The notes under the pieces are model-generated. The model did not search any database. It was not told where the DNA came from and was given only the letters and a program-made list of their open reading frames with translations. Shown in pieces: positions 44,425 through 52,495 of a stretch of 55,340 bases of DNA. The stretch is taken from contig JAEZRM010000093.1 of assembly GCA_023412805.1 (NCBI GenBank), positions 1 to 55,340 of the forward strand. Reading direction: 5' to 3'. Source of the DNA: Pseudomonadota bacterium (GTDB lineage: Bacteria; Pseudomonadota; Alphaproteobacteria; Rhizobiales; Hyphomicrobiaceae). The translations under genes were made by a program, and so were the position numbers. Each line of letters opens with the position of its first letter. Positions within the stretch are counted from its first letter, which is position 1.

Positions 44425-44682
44425 CGACGTCTTTTGCCACTACGAGGTGTAGTTGTCTGCGACTTTTACCCCGGGCTGCGTCGGCGCGGCGTTTTGTATC
44501 CGGGAACCGCGTCTGTGAGAGCTGAGAGATTGAGTACCGTTCCATTGCCACGGCCGCTGACGCGGGGCGCACGGTGGTATCAAATGACCGCATGAGTACA
44601 CGCTGCGCTGGGTGTTGGGTTCACGGACACCACAATGGCGCGCTGACGTGTCTTGCCGAGTTTCAGTATGCTGGGGCCTCGA

Positions 44683-45882
44683 ATGTCGACCGATATTGAT
44701 CAAACAACCGCGCCTGTCGCTTTGCGACGCTCGCTCACCTTCTGGCCGCTCCTCTTGTACGGGCTTGCCGTCATCGTGGGCGCGGGTATCTTCGTTGCGA
44801 TCGCATCTGTCATCGAGCGTGTCGGCCCGGCTGCGCCACTGTCCTTTTTGCTCGCCGGCATCACGGCGGGCCTGACCGGATTATGCTACGCGGAACTTTC
44901 CAGCCGCTTTCCGGAAGCTGCCGGCGCGGCCGCCTTTGTCAAGGAGGGGTTCGGCTCCGACCGCGCTGCCCAGGTTACCGGAGTGGCTCTGACGCTCGCG
45001 GTTGCGGTCGCCGCCGCTTCAATTGCAAGCGGGGCGGTGCACTATCTGTCCGTCTTCATCAGCTTGCCGCCGGCAGCGCTCATCAGTTGGTTGGTCATAT
45101 CCTTTACCTTTCTGGCGATCGCCGGAGTACGCGAGAGTGTGCTCTTCGCAGCGGCGATCGGTACGGTCGAGATTTTAGGCCTCGTCATTGCCGCGTGGGC
45201 CGGATTTCTCACTGCGCCGAGCTTCGAGGTGGGCGGCATGTTGCCCGCGAGTGCCGCTGCGTGGCAGGGCGTCGTTGCTGGTGCCTTTATCGCGTTCTTC
45301 GCCTTTATTGGTTTTGAAAGCCTGGTCAACATGGCTGAGGAGACCAAGGATCCGCGCCGTACGGTGCCGTACGCCATTGTTGGCGCGATCCTCGTGAGCA
45401 CCCTTCTGTATGTCGTCGTGGCAGCGTCGCTGGTACTATCCGGCCGCGGTGGCGAGAGCCCGCTGCTTGATTTGTTTCAAGGCTCCAACGCGAGGCTATT
45501 TGCTGTTGTGGGGGCGTTGGCCGTCGCCAACGGCGTCTTGGTCGAGATCATGATGCTGGCTCGGTTGTTCTACGGCATGGCGCAACGCCGGCAGCTGCCG
45601 GCCGCACTCGGGCGCGTAAATCCACGAACCCAGACGCCGGTCGAAGCCACGGCCGTGGCGGGCGGTATCGTGCTCGTGACGGCATTGCTCATGCCATTCG
45701 AGCATCTGTTGGCTCTGGCGAATGCGTTGACGCTCGGTATCTTTGCCGCCGTCGACATCGCCCTTTGGCGCATTCAAAGGCAACAGCCGGCTGGCGTAGG
45801 CGTCTTCACGGTACCGCGATGGATACCGCTGGCTGGCGCTACGCTTTCGGTTGGGATGATCGCGGTGGCGGCCGCATCGTAA
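44683..45882 (+). CDS. APC-family amino acid permease
   Basis: Secondary transporter of the amino acid-polyamine-organocation superfamily with about 11 to 12 membrane segments. The first helix has the unwound motif VGAGIFVAIASV, and the second is followed by CYAELSSRFPEAAGAAAFVKE, a strong APC signature. FIGFESLVNMAEETKDPRRTVPYAI is also typical. The ATG at 44683 has GGGG upstream; ATG 44668 and TTG 44653 are in frame. The 399-residue protein is somewhat short. It is divergent from the amidase gene, so both may act on the same amide-linked compound. Confidence 0.9.
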   Translation: MSTDIDQTTAPVALRRSLTFWPLLLYGLAVIVGAGIFVAIASVIERVGPAAPLSFLLAGITAGLTGLCYAELSSRFPEAAGAAAFVKEGFGSDRAAQVTGVALTLAVAVAAASIASGAVHYLSVFISLPPAALISWLVISFTFLAIAGVRESVLFAAAIGTVEILGLVIAAWAGFLTAPSFEVGGMLPASAAAWQGVVAGAFIAFFAFIGFESLVNMAEETKDPRRTVPYAIVGAILVSTLLYVVVAASLVLSGRGGESPLLDLFQGSNARLFAVVGALAVANGVLVEIMMLARLFYGMAQRRQLPAALGRVNPRTQTPVEATAVAGGIVLVTALLMPFEHLLALANALTLGIFAAVDIALWRIQRQQPAGVGVFTVPRWIPLAGATLSVGMIAVAAAS

Positions 45883-45991
45883 AGGTGCGTTGATTTTGCG
45901 CCAAAGCCACCTGGGAGTGCTGGGCTTGGGGATAGGCGACATGGCAGTTGCGTGAGGCCGACGGGGATAGAAGCGTAAAATGGTTCAGGTG

Positions 45992-47365
45992 TCAGATGCG
46001 TCCTCGAGGTGGCGGGGGGATCATGCGCGGTGGCGCGAAGAAGGGCGCGGGCGTCTTGGGAATTTTAGGCTGGACCACGTTCCTGCAATTCTCCACATAG
46101 TTCTCGCCGCCGACGCGCGTGAGCCGTGGCTGGTAGACGTAATCGACGCCCGTGCAGTGGTTGTCGCCGCCGACGTGCTCGAGTATGGCCTGGCTCACCA
46201 TCGCCGCCCCGTTCATCATGAGAGAGCCGCCAACGCTTAGGAGCTTCGGCGCTATGATGCGGGATGGTAGGGCGACCAGCAGGCTGCCACCTAGTTTCTC
46301 AAGGCTCTCGAACCGCAACTGCCGTCGAGTTGCCCGAAGATTGCCGGCTGCGTGCGTAAGCGCCTCGATAGCTTCGTCGGATGCATGGGTAAGGTCGAGT
46401 GTGAGGTAAGGATTGGCGGCGAACATGGCGACGTCATCTGAGCTGTTGGTGGCGGTGAGGTTGACGTTGGCTTGAATAAGCCGGTGCGCGTTTTCGGGAG
46501 CGATGGGGATAAAGGTACCATCGGTGGCGAGGGCGTGGCGTGTGTGCGGGCTTCCCGGCAGGTGGGCGATGCTGGTGATCGGCATCAAGGTTCGCAAGTG
46601 GGTGATGGCCTCGCAGAGCGGCCGCAGCAACGGATGTTCGGCAACGAAGACGTGGCCCGCCACCTCTAGTTCGCAAAGCCGGTGGGTGTGAACGGCATAG
46701 GCCATGGTGGCGACAGGCTTGGTGGCCTCGTGGAGGGTGAAGATGCGCATGTGGCCGTGGAGCATCTGGCGCCAGTAGGTCAGCGCGTAGAGGCGTTCGC
46801 GGCCGGTGGGGATCTCGGAAAGTGCAGACAGGTATCCTTGATCGTAGTGACTGCCGGAGCAGTGGCCCACGGCCAGGCCATCCTCACGCAAATGATAAGG
46901 ATCGGTCATCTCAGTGAGGGTATAGGGGCCTGATGACCAAAGCAGGAACCGAGGCTTTACGGCATCACGCGCGAGCTGCTTCGTTTGTTGTTGCTCCTGC
47001 TGGGCGGCGAAGCGCAGCATGGCGGCAATGCCGGCGCGGCTGGTGATGATGCCGGGGCGTGCATTGATGGCGCGCTGGAGCGCGGCCACGTCGAACGTCC
47101 AGACGATGTCGGACACGCTTTGCTCGGACCGCGCGATGTATTGCAGCAGTTTGACGGCGAGCGCGGTTTGCTCGGGCTCGTCGAGTATGAAGGCCACACC
47201 CTGGATGATGCGGGCGAGCAGGATGGCGGGCAGGTGGCGTTGCAGCGCGGGAAGTCGGATGGGAATGTGATAGGCAATGGAGTTGCGTCCGTCGGCTGAG
47301 CGGCCGTTGAGGACGTTTTCGGTGATGCGGTAGGTTTGGTAGCAAAGGGCGTGGAGAGATTGCAC
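45992..47365 (-). CDS. PcfJ-like protein with 20-residue repeat tail
   Basis: A 457-residue protein. The central part (about 165-240) contains LAVGHCSGSHYDQGYLS, RIFTLHEATKPVATMAY and LCELEVAGH, resembling the core of PcfJ-like proteins of plasmids and phages. The C-terminal part has a repeat of exactly 20 residues starting with GG: GGSLLVALP, GGSLMMNGA, GGDNHCTGV and GGENYVENC, each preceded by a Leu/Val pattern such as APKLLSV. This looks like a leucine-rich repeat. The extreme C-terminus is Pro-rich. There is no signal peptide or membrane segment. Its function is unknown. Confidence 0.65.
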   Translation of the reverse strand: MQSLHALCYQTYRITENVLNGRSADGRNSIAYHIPIRLPALQRHLPAILLARIIQGVAFILDEPEQTALAVKLLQYIARSEQSVSDIVWTFDVAALQRAINARPGIITSRAGIAAMLRFAAQQEQQQTKQLARDAVKPRFLLWSSGPYTLTEMTDPYHLREDGLAVGHCSGSHYDQGYLSALSEIPTGRERLYALTYWRQMLHGHMRIFTLHEATKPVATMAYAVHTHRLCELEVAGHVFVAEHPLLRPLCEAITHLRTLMPITSIAHLPGSPHTRHALATDGTFIPIAPENAHRLIQANVNLTATNSSDDVAMFAANPYLTLDLTHASDEAIEALTHAAGNLRATRRQLRFESLEKLGGSLLVALPSRIIAPKLLSVGGSLMMNGAAMVSQAILEHVGGDNHCTGVDYVYQPRLTRVGGENYVENCRNVVQPKIPKTPAPFFAPPRMIPPPPRGRI

Positions 47366-47555
47366 GGGGTGCCTCCTGTCTAAAGCAGGCGCTCCATGAT
47401 CTCAGAAATTGCGGTCGGTCTTTGTCGCGCAAGGTGTTTGGTCAAGTATTTTCCGGAACTGAGCCAACACTCCATTCTCGACGATCGTTGCCTAAGCCGT
47501 GAGCAGGCGGGCTGAAGACAGCAGCTCGTTGAGTGACACTGCGGTGCAAAGAGAG

Positions 47556-48208
47556 ATGCATCGCTGGCTCATCGATGGCCGTTGCTGTTGGACGCGCAAG
47601 ACCCGGATGCGCTCGAAGCCCGCGTTGCCTATCACCTCCGGCGACTTCGCGTTCGTTGGCGCGATGTGCGTGCCTCCGGTCTTTTGCCGCGCGATGATCT
47701 TGCCGAGCTGGTGCAGGGACGCCTGACCTTGAGTGAGGAGATGGTGTCTGATCTGGCCAAGCGGCTCGGTGTGCCACCTGCCGATCTTTCGAGGCCACTC
47801 ACTGAATATGAAGCTGAAGGCTGGGCCTTCTACCGGACAAGCGCGCGGCATCGTTTGCATGTGTGGCGGCGCGCGCAGTTGAGCTGGGATCGTGCCGGGC
47901 TCAGCCTACGCCTCGCTGCAGCGGTGATGGATCTAAAACCCTATCGGGTCGCGCACGCGCTCACGGACCCTGAAAGGCGATTGGTGATGAGCCATGAGGC
48001 TGCAGCACACTTGGCGCTAGCGCTTGGGATCGACGATGGCGCTCGCTTCTTCATTGCCAACGTCGATCAGGCGTTGCCGCCAGAGCATGGTGTCGACCTA
48101 GTGCAGCCGCTGACTGTCGAGGCCATATCCGAGCTCTATCGCTCGGTCGACGCAAAGAGGAAGTCGCCCGTGCGCGATCGCAGTGGAGGGGGACGCGCAC
48201 GCGTGTAG
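47556..48208 (+). pseudogene. HTH-like gene with a probable one-base frameshift
   Basis: The long frame 47582-48208 (208 residues) opens only with TTG and lacks a ribosome site. Just upstream, an ATG at 47556 behind AAAGAGAG encodes MHRWLIDGR in another frame. Adding a single T near 47581-47582 would join them as DGRLLLDAQDPDALEARVAYHLRRL. The protein has an XRE-like helical segment (LAELVQGRLTLSEEMVSDLAKRLGVPPADLSRPLTE) and a second one further on. It could be a broken gene, a sequencing error, or a TTG-started gene. It is convergent with the recombinase. Confidence 0.5.
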
Positions 48209-48318
48209 CGCTGCTAGCTTAGTAACGGCTACGCAGCACGTTTCTCGTGCTTCATCACCTAGCGGATCTTACGCGTCAATCAACAGCGGGCACGATCGCC
48301 CCTTGCGTGGATAGGACG

Positions 48319-48915
48319 TCAATAATCCCACATCCGTGCCGCAAACTCCCGTTCCTCAGCCCCTACCGCCTGCAGGTAGATAGCAGTCGTGGCGAGGCTC
48401 GCGTGACCGAGCCACTTCTGCACGAGATTGAGCGGCACACCGGAACGGATGGCATGTAGGCCGAACCCATGCCGCAGGCCCTTCGGTGTCGCATGCGGCC
48501 CGGGAGCAATGCCTGCAGAGCGCATAACCGTCTTTACCAGGCACCAGGCGCGACTGCGGGAGAGCCGCCAAAGCTTTTGATGCGGGTCTCCGTCGAGGGG
48601 CGCATGGACGGTGCGAAGGATCTCCACGACCTCGGGCGGCAATGGCAGTTCGCGATAGACCAGTCGATTGCCGCGCTTCTTGAGGCAGCGGATGGCAACG
48701 ACGCCATCGCCAGACGACACGGCCGCGTACGTGAGCGCGAGAGCTTCTGAGATCCGGCAGCCGGTATGTGCCAGCACCAGGCAGAGGGTTCCGAGTTCCC
48801 GGCGGGGAAGAGCGGCGGCGACAACGACGAAGCGGCGGCGCTCGTCGCCATTCAGATACTTGCGATGACCGTGGGCGCTGTAGAGCGAGAGGGGTGGGTG
48901 GTTGCTGCCTGACAT
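48319..48915 (-). CDS. Short tyrosine recombinase
   Basis: A 198-residue protein consisting almost only of the catalytic domain of the phage-integrase/Xer family. Visible motifs are HTGCRISEALALT (first Arg), a Lys in RCLKKRGNR, TPKGLRHGFGLHAI (second Arg, His; the first HxxR His is Lys), and KWLGHASLATTAIYLQA with the Tyr nucleophile. It lacks an N-terminal core-binding domain, as in plasmid and transposon recombinases of about 190 residues. Two palindromes lie 41 to about 190 bases upstream of its start. It may resolve or invert DNA at those sites or regulate its own gene. Confidence 0.85.
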   Translation of the reverse strand: MSGSNHPPLSLYSAHGHRKYLNGDERRRFVVVAAALPRRELGTLCLVLAHTGCRISEALALTYAAVSSGDGVVAIRCLKKRGNRLVYRELPLPPEVVEILRTVHAPLDGDPHQKLWRLSRSRAWCLVKTVMRSAGIAPGPHATPKGLRHGFGLHAIRSGVPLNLVQKWLGHASLATTAIYLQAVGAEEREFAARMWDY

Positions 48916-48955
48916 GGAACGCTCCTTCGACCGTTTGCATCGGCCTCAGGACGCG

Positions 48956-48974
48956 ACAGAATTGCCAATTCTGT
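48956..48974. repeat. Palindrome copy 1 upstream of recombinase
   Basis: ACAGAATTG-C-CAATTCTGT is a perfect 9-base-arm palindrome with a single central base, 41 bases before the recombinase start. Together with the following TTG it matches copy 2 apart from the centre. Confidence 0.85.
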
Positions 48975-49085
48975 TGAGCGTCGTCCAACCTATTGGGTGC
49001 GCTCGCAATCTCCACTGACCACCAATCACACTAACAGAAGAATGCAATCTGCCTCAAGGCGCGTGCCTAGCACAACAGTAACATT

Positions 49086-49108
49086 CAACAGAATTGGCAA
49101 TTCTGTTG
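49086..49108. repeat. Palindrome copy 2 upstream of recombinase
   Basis: The same 19-base palindrome, with central G in place of C, extended by CA at the left and TG at the right so that each arm is 11 bases. The two copies are 130 bases apart and in this arrangement could be a recombination site pair or operators. Confidence 0.85.
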
Positions 49109-49448
49109 CGCTCACTCCGACAATCGAACGCTTCACGATCAGCACGTGTTCCCGGTGTTTCCTGGGTGCGCTGCTGCCGCAAGCGGAACCGCATTCCGTG
49201 CGTGACGACCGCCGAATGGTCGTTGCGTAAGAACAGTTTGGGGGAGGGATTGGGCTGAGGGCGGGGGCTTTCTCGGCATCAGGTTGCTACCGTCCAGCCT
49301 TTGCAAAGCGCTAGCTCGTCCACGGGCCGCTCACCGATCTGCGAGGTGGCGGACTGACTGGGGATGGAGAACGCGAGTTCATGCACGACGGCGTATCGCA
49401 ACCGAATAGCGACTCCAGCCAGGTGATCAATCGGAGGAGTGAATTGGA
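49109..49448. other. Intergenic region right of palindrome 2
   Basis: No supported gene. It should hold the promoter of the downstream membrane-protein operon. A reading frame at 48997-49230 runs across palindrome 2 and looks spurious. Confidence 0.4.
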
Positions 49449-49667
49449 ATGATCCGACTTACTGCGGGAATTGTGCTGCTAGTGCTTCTGCTTTCGTTTG
49501 TTGGCAAAGCCACGTTCTTGGGCGTGGAGTGCCACTACATCGCCGGCCTTGGTCCTGGCTGCATCCATCCGCTGATTGTCTACGCGCTCTATGCGGTCGC
49601 TCTGTTGCTCGTTGGCTTCGGGCTTTTGAAGGTGCTTGGAAAAAAGACGCAGGGTGGCGGCGCCTAG
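49449..49667 (+). CDS. Small two-helix membrane protein
   Basis: A 72-residue protein with two hydrophobic segments (about residues 4-26 and 39-61) and two Cys in the loop between them (VECHYIAGLGPGCIHP). CGGAGGAG lies well placed upstream of the ATG. It sits 36 bases before the next gene, so an operon is likely. No family is recognised. Confidence 0.65.
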   Translation: MIRLTAGIVLLVLLLSFVGKATFLGVECHYIAGLGPGCIHPLIVYALYAVALLLVGFGLLKVLGKKTQGGGA

Positions 49668-49703
49668 AACGCTGTCAACGCCAATGGACCGGAGGGGTTG
49701 ATT

Positions 49704-50978
49704 GTGTGGCGCTTCATCGTGCTGGTAGTTGGTTGCGTTGTATTCGGGGGAACGGCTCATGCGCAGCGATTTACCGCTGTTGAGCTGCAGTACCTTGAAG
49801 CCATCCGCCATGGACACGTGGATAAAGCCCGGGATCTCGCGAAGCTGGGGGGCATCGATCCGGGTAATATTCAAGGACAGGCGGCCATTTCGTGGGCACC
49901 TCGCGGTGGGGTAGGGCTCCTGTATTTGCCACCGCAGAGCTACAGCTATTTGGTGGGTGAGCTTAAGCAAAGTCTCGATGCTCCGCTGTGGCGCGAGCAG
50001 AGGACACTGTTTTCGACCATGTGTGGCTACCTCGCGTTTCGAGACGATATCTGGAACGACGAGCTGCCGTGGATGCTTGCCATTCGGAACCTCGAAGCGG
50101 CGATGAGAGCCGGCGTCAAGACAACGGAATGGCCGGGAGCTCCGCAGCACATGAGGGCGCGGCAACCTCTGCCGGAGTGCCTGCAGGCATATGTGAGGTA
50201 TTCGCGGCATGTTCTGCGCAAGCACGAGATGATGCGGGTCTTAAGGGCGCTGATCGACCGTGGCGCAGACGTGAACTACCAATACCGGATGGATGGAGGT
50301 GGGTTGGCGTATCCGGTGTTCCGCGCGGCGGCGATTCTGGATGCCGACCTGCTGATGTTGCTCGTGGAGCGGGGCGCACGGCTCACGTTTCAGGGAGGCG
50401 ATCCGGACAGCACGTGCAGGCTACCCGATCATATCGTGAACCCGTTGGTCCGCTACATGCCGGACCCTCGGGACGAAGACGCGGCGCGGGTGCAAACATT
50501 TCTCACAGCTTACATGCGGTTGGGAGGCGACATCCGTGCTGCTGGAACCATTCGCCAGTGCGGCGGCGGCCGATCGGAACTGATTGTCAAGACGCTGAAA
50601 CAACGAGCGCTGGATGCTGGGCAGCTTACCTATGCGCGGATGGTGCAGGAGCTCGAAGAGAACGCGCCGCCGGCCACCCGGACGCGAGATGATCCGAAGG
50701 GAACTCCGCCGGCACCTCAGGCGCGAAAGGCTGGCGCGCCTCCCGCTCAAAAAGTTTCAACAACACGGGGGCTCAGCGGTAGCCGGATGCTGACCAAGAG
50801 CATCAATCTGCGCGACGGTGCGGGCTTGGATGGTGTGGTTGTCGGAAAGATAGAACCGGGGGTTCTGGTGTCCGTGGAGCGGATGGACGGTGATTGGGCC
50901 TTCGTCACGCTGCTGGGCGGCAAAAAGGGTTGGATGCACGCGGATACGCTGAGAGGCGGATCTCATCACGTTCGGTAA
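49704..50978 (+). CDS. Secreted ankyrin-like protein with C-terminal SH3b domain
   Basis: A 424-residue exported protein. The signal peptide ends near GGTAHAQ. The middle part has ankyrin-like helices (RVLRALIDRGADVNYQYRM, DADLLMLLVERGARLTF), and a Pro/Ala linker covers about 325-355. The C-terminal SH3b domain reads LTKSINLRDGAGLDGVVVGKIEPG, then VERMDGDWAFVTLLGGKKGWMHADTL. The GTG at 49704 has GGAGGGG six bases upstream, a better start than TTG 49698. It is probably a periplasmic peptidoglycan- or protein-binding factor. It is encoded between two other small envelope genes. Confidence 0.7.
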   Translation: MWRFIVLVVGCVVFGGTAHAQRFTAVELQYLEAIRHGHVDKARDLAKLGGIDPGNIQGQAAISWAPRGGVGLLYLPPQSYSYLVGELKQSLDAPLWREQRTLFSTMCGYLAFRDDIWNDELPWMLAIRNLEAAMRAGVKTTEWPGAPQHMRARQPLPECLQAYVRYSRHVLRKHEMMRVLRALIDRGADVNYQYRMDGGGLAYPVFRAAAILDADLLMLLVERGARLTFQGGDPDSTCRLPDHIVNPLVRYMPDPRDEDAARVQTFLTAYMRLGGDIRAAGTIRQCGGGRSELIVKTLKQRALDAGQLTYARMVQELEENAPPATRTRDDPKGTPPAPQARKAGAPPAQKVSTTRGLSGSRMLTKSINLRDGAGLDGVVVGKIEPGVLVSVERMDGDWAFVTLLGGKKGWMHADTLRGGSHHVR

Positions 50979-51007
50979 TGGAATATTTGTGAGATAGGAA
51001 TGCTCGG

Positions 51008-51667
51008 ATGTTGTCCACAAAGATGACGGCACTGGCGGCGGGCTTCGTTCTCTGCGCTGCCGCACCGGCCGCCTACTATTATTCCCCGGCGTTGCTGGCG
51101 AAGGCAGAGACTACAAACAGCCGGATCATTGCGGCGATCGGCGAGGAACTGATTGTGGACGCGTCCGTCTGCTGGGGTGCCAAGCAGGTCTCGAACGTGG
51201 GTCGCTATGAAGCGGGGCAGGACGGTCATCTCGTATTCACGCGCCGAAAGATCGAAGGGTTTACGGGAGCCCTGTTAAGCCGGCGGGACAAGGACACCCA
51301 GGCGCTGGAGACGCTTTTTAGATTGGGCGCCGTGGCGAACAATCCCAAGGTCGAGAGGCGGCGCGTAAGCCCGGCGGAGGAGGTGGAGACCATCTATCTC
51401 ACGCCTACGAAACGGGCGTATTGGAAGAACGGAAAAGGGTTGTGCCTGGCGATGCCGCGCGTGGTTGCGCTTGTCGACTACACGGAACCGGCGCCAGACA
51501 GCCAGGGCGTGCAAACCATCTTGGCGACGTTTGATTGGGACTATGGTGTGGACATTGCTGAATGGGCCGATGCTCAAACGGTGGAGGAGCTGAAGCGCCG
51601 CCAACAGGGCAGGGCCCGACTCAGAGTGCATGACAAGGGATATACGGTGGTCGCGATGGACCGATAG
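51008..51667 (+). CDS. Exported protein of unknown function
   Basis: A 219-residue protein with an N-terminal hydrophobic segment (MTALAAGFVLCAAAPAAYYY) that could be a signal peptide or anchor. The rest is soluble, with no domain that I recognise; DWDYGVDIAEWADAQTVEELKRR is the most distinctive part. It starts 30 bases behind the SH3b protein gene with AGGA upstream, so it likely belongs to the same operon. ATG 51023 is an alternative start. Confidence 0.6.
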   Translation: MLSTKMTALAAGFVLCAAAPAAYYYSPALLAKAETTNSRIIAAIGEELIVDASVCWGAKQVSNVGRYEAGQDGHLVFTRRKIEGFTGALLSRRDKDTQALETLFRLGAVANNPKVERRRVSPAEEVETIYLTPTKRAYWKNGKGLCLAMPRVVALVDYTEPAPDSQGVQTILATFDWDYGVDIAEWADAQTVEELKRRQQGRARLRVHDKGYTVVAMDR

Positions 51668-51751
51668 TGTGCCCGTTGGTATGGTTTTAACAAGAGGGGG
51701 CAGGTCAGGGTTCGTGCCCTGGCTGCCGCTGGTGTCGCGTGCCTTTGATCT

Positions 51752-52078
51752 CTATTGCTCTTTGCTCGCACAGGAAAAGCACAAAGCCGCCTCGGATCGG
51801 GCCTCGAGACGCTTCGGTGCGATCTCGCTGCCGCACCGCACGCATTGTCCGTAAGTGCCGCTTTCGATGCGCGCCAACGCGCGCTTCACCGAGGCGATCT
51901 CTCGTGTGATGAGGATGGCCTGCCCCTCCAGAGATTCATCGTCCTCCATCTCCACCGCTTGTTCGGACGAGTCGCGACTGAGCGGCTCATCCAAATCCCC
52001 AACAATCCGGCTCTGCCTTGCTTCCAGCTCGGCGAGTTGCGCCTCGAGGCGGGCTTTGGCAGCGAGCGTCTGGGGCAT
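51752..52078 (-). CDS. DksA/TraR family zinc-finger protein
   Basis: A 108-residue regulator with the C4 zinc-finger pattern CVRCGSEIAPKRLEARSEAALCFSCA. The N-terminal helical hairpin (LEAQLAELEARQ, VKRALARIESGTYGQC) is like that of DksA/TraR proteins, which bind RNA polymerase in its secondary channel. The ATG at 52078 (MPQTLAAKARLE) is preferred over 52144. The short TraR-like form is common on plasmids and integrative elements. Its location next to a methylase-like gene supports such an origin. Confidence 0.85.
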   Translation of the reverse strand: MPQTLAAKARLEAQLAELEARQSRIVGDLDEPLSRDSSEQAVEMEDDESLEGQAILITREIASVKRALARIESGTYGQCVRCGSEIAPKRLEARSEAALCFSCASKEQ

Positions 52079-52121
52079 GACGAACTCCACATCTAGTGGT
52101 GCATGAACCGCGTGCTTGCGG

Positions 52122-52358
52122 TTACCGGGACAGCGCCGCTGCAATGGCGTCTTTGATGGCGAGGCGGCGCTTGCGAAGTTCCGTCTCGAAAGCGTACTCG
52201 ACGGGCTTTACATTGGTTTCGGCCAGATGGATCTGGTCGTTCACCTCGTCGTATTCCTTCAACAGACGCGCGAAATCCGGGGTGGAGACCTTGAGCTGAT
52301 GGATAGCCTCGATCTGATCCGGGAATTCCTCGGCGAGGGTATGCGGTGTGTTGGACAT
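52122..52358 (-). CDS. YdcH (DUF465)-family small protein
   Basis: A 78-residue, highly charged, helical protein. The segment FARLLKEYDEVNDQIHLAETNVKPVE followed by LRKRRLAIKDAI is the DUF465/YdcH signature, a short coiled-coil hairpin. ATG 52358 (MSNTPHTLAEEF) is chosen; the upstream extension to 52472 is not conserved. The function of the family is unknown. It is encoded between the DksA/TraR-like and the methylase-like genes on the same strand. Confidence 0.85.
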   Translation of the reverse strand: MSNTPHTLAEEFPDQIEAIHQLKVSTPDFARLLKEYDEVNDQIHLAETNVKPVEYAFETELRKRRLAIKDAIAAALSR

Positions 52359-52495
52359 CTGCCTTTTGTTATCCTGTGTCGGATCCTGCGTGCGACCGTA
52401 AGGGGGAGGTTCTGTTTCGGCCTTGCGCTGCGTCAATGACGTCGACCTTGCCCGGGTGGCCGGGCTGCGCACGTCCTCTTGCGGATTGCGGAGGC

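Noticed and set aside
48997..49230. 77-residue plus-strand frame
   Set aside because: It runs over palindrome 2, lacks a ribosome site and has no recognisable sequence.
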